Positions 6,053 to 11,190 of a stretch of DNA of 11,190 bases are shown piece after piece. The first letter of the stretch is position 1, and every line of letters starts with the position of its first letter. This stretch comes from JAKJEP01 sp964580995 (GTDB taxonomy: Bacteria > Planctomycetota > Phycisphaerae > Sedimentisphaerales > SM23-30). The DNA lies in NCBI GenBank assembly GCA_964580995.1, contig CAZOMV010000141.1, positions 1 to 11,190 on the forward strand. The letters are read 5' to 3'. The notes below the pieces were generated by a model. It was not told the origin of the DNA, did no database searches, and worked only from the letters and a program-made list of their open reading frames with translations. Position numbers and translations under genes: made by a program.

Positions 6053-8194
6053 ATGAAAAAGATAATCATTTTATTGTTGGTGCTAACTTTCGGCGTGAGT
6101 GCCCAGGCGGCCAGTTGGAACTTCCTGACGGAATGGGGGCATCCCACCATGCCTGTCCCGACCTGGCAGTATGGCTATGGTCACCAGAACAACTACCATG
6201 AGTTTATTCTGTTCCCGTATGCCGGTACGAATGGGGCGGGAGATCCTTATTGGGGGCCGGATTCGGCCGCCCCTGACAACGGCCCGATTATGTGGCGCAA
6301 CGATGAATCGGGTGTCTCTTATGGGATCCAGCCGGGCGAAGTGGCCATGCATACCGGGGCGACAGGCCACTATTTAGGCGGGTGGGAAGATATCGCCGTC
6401 CGCTGGACCGCGCCAGCCACGATTACCCAGCCGGCTGTCAATCTGGATGGAAAGCTGGGTGCTGGTCATGGCGGGGACCGGGAATTCTGGGTGGTAAAAA
6501 ATGCCGGCCAGGCAAGTGAACTGGTATTATTCCATCAGCCTTCGATAGCGGGCGATATCCCTTTTAATGTGGATGTCGTCATTGCGGCCGGTGATACCAT
6601 TGACTTTGTTCAGGGCGCCGGTGCAGGGATGGGTGCTGAGAATTCCCCCTTTGATGTAACCATTACCGAAATTTCTCCGCCCTCCGAACCGGTGGTATGC
6701 GTCCTCCAACTGGATGCCGGGACCGGTTTAACCGATCCGAACACGGATACTCCGTATGGGGATGGGGATATAGTCGGTCGCTGGCAGGATACCCAGCCGG
6801 GCCATGCTATGCAGGCTTACCTTGCCTGGGGCGGGCCGACGCTGGAGACCAATGAGATTAATGGTAAGAATGTAATCCGGTTCACCGGCGAGGATGGCCT
6901 GGTCATCGATCCGAATTCTGATCCCGATGATTTGTTGAATGCGCCGAATTTTACCATTTATGTGGTGGGTAGAATCAATGACCTTGCCTTAAGTCAGGTT
7001 TTCTATGCTAACTACAGCGATCCGGCCGCCGGCGCCGCTGTGGGCATTTCCGACTCTCGGGTCAACACCCCCGGATTTTCCACCGCCATGGGTGGTACAG
7101 TTACCGCCCTCAACGCAGACCAGGAACTGGTGGAAGGACGCTACTTTCTAATTGCCGTTACCAAAGACTGGCTGTCGGAAAAGAAGATTTATATCAACGG
7201 CGAATTGGCAGCAACCGGTATCGGCAAGGCGTTGTATAACGCCAATACGATAACCAGTATCGGTGCCCTGGACATCGGCCGGGAGTTCCTGACCGGGGAT
7301 ATCGCGGAAATCCGGGTTTATAACGGCGTGGATGCGGCACTGCAAATTACCGTGACCGCTGATTTGATTGCCAAATACAATATTGATACTACTCCGGTGG
7401 TTCCCGATCCTACTATTATTTCCCTGACGGCCATGACTTTGACCCGAACCGGACCGACCGGAGGAATGGATATTAACGAACGTTGGAATACCCTGTTTTT
7501 TGACGGGGCCTGGGATTTAGCCCTCTATGAAGGGGATCTGATTACCAATCCGGCTCTCTACGATCCGAATCATCCCGATGGATTCTGGCTCAATAACCTG
7601 ACCCACATGTTGATTGATATTCCGTTGCGGCTGGGCGAAGAGCGGACCTTTAACTGGCATTGTGCCCGTGGTTTGACCGATGTACCCAAGATGGGAGTGA
7701 ATCTGTTCTTTGACAGCAGCCAGAACGAGGATGTACCCGGCATTTCCGTGTATGCCCAGATGGATGATACCGGACCGGGCGACGGCCACCCGCCGTTTTT
7801 GGCGAATAGCGCCGCCTCCACCATGGGCTGGCCGATTACCTCGACGCCCGGCAGCGGTTCGCTGATCTATTATGATATTGACAAGCAGATGAAGGTGACG
7901 ATGACCGATTTTGTCATCTATCATCCGGATGTCTATAGCCTGGATTTTGTTAGCGCCCAATATCAGAACCCGACGGATGGGATTCATCCTGTACTGGGCG
8001 GCAATGATGGTGTCCCGGACCTGATCGGCCGGTTTACCCTAAAAGTGGGGACGCTGGATTGTTCGACCCTGGATCATTTCGCGGGCGACATAGATGGAAA
8101 CTGCCGGGTTAACCTGGAAGATATTGTTCTGCTGTTGGCGGATTGGCTGAAGTGTAACGATCCGGAAAATGCAGGTTGTACAGAAGCACATTGA
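6053..8194 (+). CDS. Exported multidomain protein: shared domain, LamG-like domain, unknown domain, dockerin-like tail
   Basis: Predicted secreted or cell-surface protein of 713 residues. A signal peptide (1-19, KKIIILLLVLTFGVSAQA) is followed by four parts. Residues 22-206 are a domain shared with the two downstream genes (WQYGYG, GPIMWRND, RWTAP, GDTIDFVQGAGAGMG). Residues 214-443 resemble a LamG/concanavalin-type β-sandwich, a frequent glycan-binding fold, ending in GDIAEIRVYNG. Residues 452-669 are an unrecognised region. Residues 670-709 are a dockerin-like tail with one EF-hand loop (D679, D681, N683, N687, D690) between two cysteines. ATG 6053 is chosen because AGGAGG lies 6 nt upstream and the signal peptide starts there. 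An in-frame ATG at 6011, also with GGAGG, would add 14 basic residues. The next gene begins 62 nt downstream without a terminator, so both are probably cotranscribed. No catalytic motif is visible. Confidence 0.88.
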   Translation: MKKIIILLLVLTFGVSAQAASWNFLTEWGHPTMPVPTWQYGYGHQNNYHEFILFPYAGTNGAGDPYWGPDSAAPDNGPIMWRNDESGVSYGIQPGEVAMHTGATGHYLGGWEDIAVRWTAPATITQPAVNLDGKLGAGHGGDREFWVVKNAGQASELVLFHQPSIAGDIPFNVDVVIAAGDTIDFVQGAGAGMGAENSPFDVTITEISPPSEPVVCVLQLDAGTGLTDPNTDTPYGDGDIVGRWQDTQPGHAMQAYLAWGGPTLETNEINGKNVIRFTGEDGLVIDPNSDPDDLLNAPNFTIYVVGRINDLALSQVFYANYSDPAAGAAVGISDSRVNTPGFSTAMGGTVTALNADQELVEGRYFLIAVTKDWLSEKKIYINGELAATGIGKALYNANTITSIGALDIGREFLTGDIAEIRVYNGVDAALQITVTADLIAKYNIDTTPVVPDPTIISLTAMTLTRTGPTGGMDINERWNTLFFDGAWDLALYEGDLITNPALYDPNHPDGFWLNNLTHMLIDIPLRLGEERTFNWHCARGLTDVPKMGVNLFFDSSQNEDVPGISVYAQMDDTGPGDGHPPFLANSAASTMGWPITSTPGSGSLIYYDIDKQMKVTMTDFVIYHPDVYSLDFVSAQYQNPTDGIHPVLGGNDGVPDLIGRFTLKVGTLDCSTLDHFAGDIDGNCRVNLEDIVLLLADWLKCNDPENAGCTEAH

Positions 8195-8256
8195 ATCCCT
8201 GTATAGGTACAAATGGTAATAAATTATGGATATATATGATTTTGGAGGATATTAAC

Positions 8257-9852
8257 GTGAACAAATTACAAAAAACAAAATACTTGATTGCAATGACCGT
8301 ATTAACCGGATTGGTATCTTTGATGGTTGCTGCCAATACTCTGGCAACGGAACCCCCCGCGGCCGGTTTGGCCGTATGGTATATGGCGGATGCGGGCGTT
8401 GCCCAGGATCCCGATGGCGTGACGGTTTGGCAGGACCAGTCCGGCAACAGTAATCATGCTGCCCGTGTACTCGGAGTTCCGCAATTGGCGACCGCCACGT
8501 TCCCCAACGGTACGCACGATGTGCTTCGTTTCGACGGCAATGATGCTCTGCGTCTGACCGATGCTTCCGCCACCCAGTTGACGAATTTCAATATTTTTAT
8601 CGTGGCCAATTATGATGCCGGGGCGGTGAATGAGCGGTTCTTCAGCAACTATTCCGTCGGTACTCTCGGTACACAATACGGATATGCCCTGGGTACCAAC
8701 GGGAATGGAAGCCCCCTCTGGTGGTACTATGGCTCAACCGAATTAAGTGCCGGTACCTATACAGCGGAGAAGAATTATTTAACGATCTATACGCTTACTA
8801 ATTCGGTAGAGAAAAAATTATTCGTATTAGACCAGGATAACGGTCAGACGGCTTATAATGCGGAAACGGGGAGCGCTCCCATCCATTATACTTCAGATCC
8901 CGGTTTGCCGCCTCACTATAGCGATATTGGCGCCATATGGATCGAATGGGAAGGCTACGGCTGGTATGGAGCACATCGCGGAGATATTGCGGAAATCCTG
9001 GTTTACGATCTGAGCGACCCGGATTATATCGCGTTAGAGGATCCGAATGCCGCTTTTGATGATGTGCGTGCCTATATATATGAAAAATATGGCATGAATA
9101 CCTCCGTTACCCCTGTTGATGATTCGCCCTGTACCGACCCGGCCTCCTATGAACCGGAGAATCCGAGCTATGTCTGGGATTTTGCCGTTGATTTCAGTCC
9201 CAGTCGAATTAGTGCCGCGGATGCCGAAAATCCTCACCACGACTGGTCCTATGGGTATGGTGCAGAAGGAAATCTGGCTGATTTTCATCTCTACCCGACT
9301 TGTTCTCTGAATGGCGGCAATCCTGCCTGGGGCGATACCTCAAACGGACCGGTTTTATGGAGAGCTTTGTCTTTTCCCGGGTATGGAATAGAATTGTGTG
9401 AAGTCGGCTCACACCCCGGCACCCCAACTTCGCCCGCGCTTTCAAACAGTAAGATACGCTGGATTTCGCCTTGCGAAGATATTATGGCTGTAACCGGTAT
9501 GTTCGGCAGCAGCAGCGGACCAGGTGACCTGTGGATTGTCAAGGACGGCAACGATATTCTTTGGGAACGGGAAGAGACCGCTTCGGACGAGCCGTTTGAA
9601 TTGCGGATTCCGGTTACGGTGGGTACTACGATTGATTTTGTCCATGGTGTTGGTGATAGCTGGGGAGGCGAAAACAAATCCGTATCTATCCAGATTACCC
9701 GTGGAACGCTTCGGTGTCAGGATTTGACAACCCATATGCTGACGGACCTGAATCGCGACTGCTATGTCAATCTGGAAGATTTTGCCCTGCTGGCTCAGAA
9801 TTGGCTCAAGTGCAACGATCCGCTGGATCCGGCCTGTACGGATATACCGTAA
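8257..9852 (+). CDS. Exported LamG-like protein with shared domain and dockerin-like tail
   Basis: A 531-residue predicted secreted protein, paralogous in parts to the preceding gene but with the modules in another order. Signal peptide about 1-30 (basic NKLQKTK, hydrophobic core, LATEPP cleavage zone). Residues 34-281 form a LamG-like domain (AGLAVWYMADAGV, VTVWQDQSGNSNHA, RFDGNDALRL, GDIAEILVYD), the pattern of planctomycete LamG proteins. Residues 305-481 are a diverged copy of the shared domain (WSYGYG, GPVLWR, WIVKDG, GTTIDFVHGVG, GGEN). Residues 485-527 are a dockerin-like tail with an EF-hand loop (D497, N499, D501, N505, D508) and flanking cysteines. GTG 8257 is chosen because GGAGG lies 8 nt upstream and it begins the signal peptide. 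The open frame extends upstream to 8176 but overlaps the previous gene's end. A strong hairpin follows the stop. Confidence 0.88.
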   Translation: MNKLQKTKYLIAMTVLTGLVSLMVAANTLATEPPAAGLAVWYMADAGVAQDPDGVTVWQDQSGNSNHAARVLGVPQLATATFPNGTHDVLRFDGNDALRLTDASATQLTNFNIFIVANYDAGAVNERFFSNYSVGTLGTQYGYALGTNGNGSPLWWYYGSTELSAGTYTAEKNYLTIYTLTNSVEKKLFVLDQDNGQTAYNAETGSAPIHYTSDPGLPPHYSDIGAIWIEWEGYGWYGAHRGDIAEILVYDLSDPDYIALEDPNAAFDDVRAYIYEKYGMNTSVTPVDDSPCTDPASYEPENPSYVWDFAVDFSPSRISAADAENPHHDWSYGYGAEGNLADFHLYPTCSLNGGNPAWGDTSNGPVLWRALSFPGYGIELCEVGSHPGTPTSPALSNSKIRWISPCEDIMAVTGMFGSSSGPGDLWIVKDGNDILWEREETASDEPFELRIPVTVGTTIDFVHGVGDSWGGENKSVSIQITRGTLRCQDLTTHMLTDLNRDCYVNLEDFALLAQNWLKCNDPLDPACTDIP

Positions 9853-9877
9853 CCGGATAAACGAAAGGAATGTGAGC

Positions 9878-9911
9878 CCGAACCGGCCGGAGGAAAAACC
9901 GGCCGGTTCGG
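9878..9911 (+). terminator. 13-bp perfect GC-rich hairpin after the second exported-protein gene
   Basis: CCGAACCGGCCGG and CCGGCCGGTTCGG pair without mismatch around an 8-nt A-rich loop, 25 nt after the stop codon. It is the strongest hairpin in the window and probably ends or attenuates the two-gene transcript. The following bases (AGTTTCTCGAG) contain no proper T-tract, so a transcript-stabilising role is an alternative. Confidence 0.6.
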
Positions 9912-9913
9912 AG

Positions 9914-9925
9914 TTTCTCGAGAAA
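9914..9925. repeat. 12-bp palindrome TTTCTCGAGAAA
   Basis: Perfect palindrome directly after the GC-rich hairpin and partly overlapping the full Shine-Dalgarno that follows. It may be a small binding site or chance. Nothing further supports a role. Confidence 0.3.
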
Positions 9926-9999
9926 GGAGGTGATTGACGAGAAAAAATAGTGGAAATGAAAACTTTTGTGTGTGTTGTTTGTGTATGGTTTCTAAATAA
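9921..9999 (+). other. Full-length Shine-Dalgarno without a recognisable gene (possible 21-codon ORF)
   Basis: AAAGGAGGTGATT (9923-9935) is a nearly complete complement of the 16S rRNA 3' end, yet no normal gene starts at the right distance. A TTG at 9934 opens a 21-codon frame to TAA at 9999 with a cysteine cluster (CVCCLC). An ATG at 9956 opens an 18-codon hydrophobic frame. Neither has comparative support here. An equivalent AGAAAGGAGGTG lies ahead of the first exported-protein gene. Confidence 0.35.
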
Positions 10000-10059
10000 T
10001 GTGTTCTTTTAAAAATTGACAAAGCGAGGAAGATACGATTGTCAATGGAGGAAACGAAG

Positions 10060-10746
10060 ATGAAGAAGATTGTGTTATTGTTGGTTTTGGCATTGGTATC
10101 GGTGTCCAATGCGGACAGTTGGAATTTTCTGGCGGAATGGAGCCATCCCACCCAGATGGATCCATGGCAGTATGGCTATGGCGGCCAGAATAACATCAGT
10201 GAGTTTATTCCCTTTACGTATGCCGGCACGAGTGCTACGGGTGCGTTTTGGGGACCGGACAGTAATGCCCCCAATGTAGGCCCCATTATGTGGCGCAATG
10301 ACTCCGGTGCGGTTGCCTATGGCATTCAACCGGGTGAAGTAGCGATGCATACCGGTGTCGTGGGCGCCTATCTGCCAGCGCAAGGCAACTGGGAAGATAT
10401 TGCTGCCCGCTGGACTGCCCCGGCCACGATTACCCAGCCGGAAGTGAATCTGGTTGGTTCCTGGGGAGTGGGGGATGGCGGCGAAATAGAGGTCTGGATT
10501 GTGAAGAACGCTGGCTTGGCGGACCAGACTACGTTATTTCATATGGGATCGACCACTGATGCCATACCCTTTGACCTGAGTGTGGCGGTAATGCCGGGTG
10601 ATACGTTTGATTTTGTACAAGGCGCCGGTGCTGGAATGGGCGGAGAGAATTCGCCTTTTGACGTCATGATTACCGAAGTGCCCGAACCGGCGACGATGTC
10701 GCTGCTGGGACTGGGTGTTCTGGGTTTGCTGCGGAAACGAAAATAA
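10060..10746 (+). CDS. PEP-CTERM sorting-domain protein made of one shared domain
   Basis: A 228-residue exported protein consisting of a signal peptide (1-18, KKIVLLLVLALVSVSNA), one shared domain (about 21-206) and a C-terminal PEP-CTERM tail. The tail has the motif PEP at 208-210, then a short hydrophobic helix (MSLLGLGVLGLL) and RKRK at the end. In organisms with the exosortase system, such tails are recognised, cleaved and attached at the cell surface, commonly together with exopolysaccharide production. No exosortase is in the window. The domain is about 65% identical by manual count to residues 22-206 of the first exported protein, with matching DNA stretches, so the duplication is recent. 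ATG 10060 is preferred because GGAGG lies 8 nt upstream and it begins the signal peptide. A TTG at 10039 would add seven residues. Terminated by a good intrinsic terminator. Confidence 0.92.
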   Translation: MKKIVLLLVLALVSVSNADSWNFLAEWSHPTQMDPWQYGYGGQNNISEFIPFTYAGTSATGAFWGPDSNAPNVGPIMWRNDSGAVAYGIQPGEVAMHTGVVGAYLPAQGNWEDIAARWTAPATITQPEVNLVGSWGVGDGGEIEVWIVKNAGLADQTTLFHMGSTTDAIPFDLSVAVMPGDTFDFVQGAGAGMGGENSPFDVMITEVPEPATMSLLGLGVLGLLRKRK

Positions 10747-10791
10747 TTGGCTAGAAAAATCTGGAAAAGCTTTTGGTAATCACTTAGAATT

Positions 10792-10834
10792 AACATAAGC
10801 CTCGTGGGTTGAATCTGCGGGGCTTATGTTTTAT
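10792..10834 (+). terminator. Intrinsic terminator after the PEP-CTERM gene
   Basis: AACATAAGCCTC (10792-10803) pairs with GGGGCTTATGTT (10819-10830), twelve positions with one G-T wobble, around a 15-nt loop, and TTTTATATT follows. It separates the PEP-CTERM gene from the SDR gene, whose start lies about 20 nt further on. Confidence 0.75.
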
Positions 10835-10853
10835 ATTAAAAAGGATGAATAAT

Positions 10854-11190
10854 ATGGAGCAAACAAAACAGGTGAGTGTGGTATGCGGGGCGGGGCGGGG
10901 GATGGGTTTGGTGATTGCCGAGGCCTTGGTGCGGCGGGGGGATCGGCTGGCGCTGATTGATGTGTTGTACAGGGACAGTGCGATTCGTGCTAAGGCGGCG
11001 GAGACGTTTGGGAAAGAGGTACTGCTGGAGGCGGTGGATATTTCGCAATCGAAGCCGGTGGCGGATTTTATGGGCCAGGTGGTAGAGCGGTTCGGGCGGA
11101 TCGACTGCCTGGTGAACGCGGTCGGGGTGAACCGGCCGGCGCCGGCCCTGCAGGTGACGGATGAGGACTGGGATTTTACGCTGAATGTGA
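10854..11190 (+). CDS. Short-chain dehydrogenase/reductase (SDR), N-terminal part (runs off window)
   Basis: The first 112 codons of an NAD(P)-dependent oxidoreductase of the classical SDR family, cut by the window end. The Rossmann nucleotide-binding glycine motif is CGAGRGMG (residues 11-18, with Cys replacing the usual Thr). An Asp at the end of the second β-strand (D36, LALID) favours NAD over NADP. D62 in AVDIS and the NAVG motif (88-91, variant of NNAG) are also family hallmarks. The catalytic Ser-Tyr-Lys lies beyond the window, so the substrate cannot be guessed. ATG 10854 has AAGGA 9 nt upstream. An in-frame ATG at 10845 abuts the ribosome site and is less likely. SDRs near FCD regulators often oxidise sugars or sugar acids, but no specific link is shown here, and a terminator lies between it and the upstream genes. 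Confidence 0.92.
   Translation, partial: MEQTKQVSVVCGAGRGMGLVIAEALVRRGDRLALIDVLYRDSAIRAKAAETFGKEVLLEAVDISQSKPVADFMGQVVERFGRIDCLVNAVGVNRPAPALQVTDEDWDFTLNV

Noticed and set aside
7517..7987. 156-codon minus-strand frame inside the first exported-protein gene
   Set aside because: Antisense to a gene with signal peptide and domain structure; no start context or homology.
10016..10044. TTGACA as a -35 element for the PEP-CTERM gene
   Set aside because: No acceptable -10 at 16-18 bp (TTGTCA there), and the start would fall within the ribosome site. The ATTGACA/TGTCAAT arms may be a dyad by chance.
6053..10746. Cellulosome-type scaffoldin/dockerin system
   Set aside because: Each tail has only one EF-hand loop instead of the two of a canonical type I dockerin, and no cohesin or catalytic domain is visible. 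The tail is better described as dockerin-like.

Overview
The window looks like chromosomal DNA of a planctomycete, most likely class Phycisphaerae (a lineage inference, not a database result). The evidence is a PEP-CTERM protein, exported LamG-type proteins ending in a single EF-hand, dockerin-like tail (D-x-D-x-N...NLED), and an ECF sigma factor paired with a one-pass anti-sigma protein. Protein-coding DNA is moderately GC-rich, while intergenic stretches are AT-rich.

Left part (1-2111): the 3' end of an IS66-family transposase and the element's right terminal inverted repeat. This is followed by a minus-strand two-gene unit, an ECF sigma factor then a membrane-anchored anti-sigma-like protein 7 nt downstream. 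Middle part (2240-4750): an HflX GTPase on the plus strand with a near-consensus promoter and an unusual six-codon leader ORF, then a noncoding stretch of about 300 bp with small inverted repeats. After this comes a minus-strand polytopic, histidine-rich membrane protein with its own promoter.

Right part (4880-11190): a FadR-type GntR regulator whose promoter is followed directly by a 12-bp tandem repeat (candidate operator), then three exported-protein genes on the same strand. These three are built from a shared ~185-residue domain in three arrangements: (1) domain + LamG + unknown domain + dockerin-like tail; (2) LamG + domain + dockerin-like tail; (3) domain + PEP-CTERM anchor. A strong hairpin separates genes 2 and 3, and a good intrinsic terminator follows gene 3. 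The window ends inside a short-chain dehydrogenase/reductase gene.

A reasonable reading is an accessory surface-protein locus in which a ligand-sensing FCD regulator could control secreted glycan-binding or cell-surface proteins. The main point of interest is the domain shuffling among the three paralogues, with recent duplication between the first and third. Functions in sugar or polysaccharide handling are inferred from LamG folds, the FCD regulator and the adjacent SDR. No catalytic domain is recognisable in the three exported proteins.
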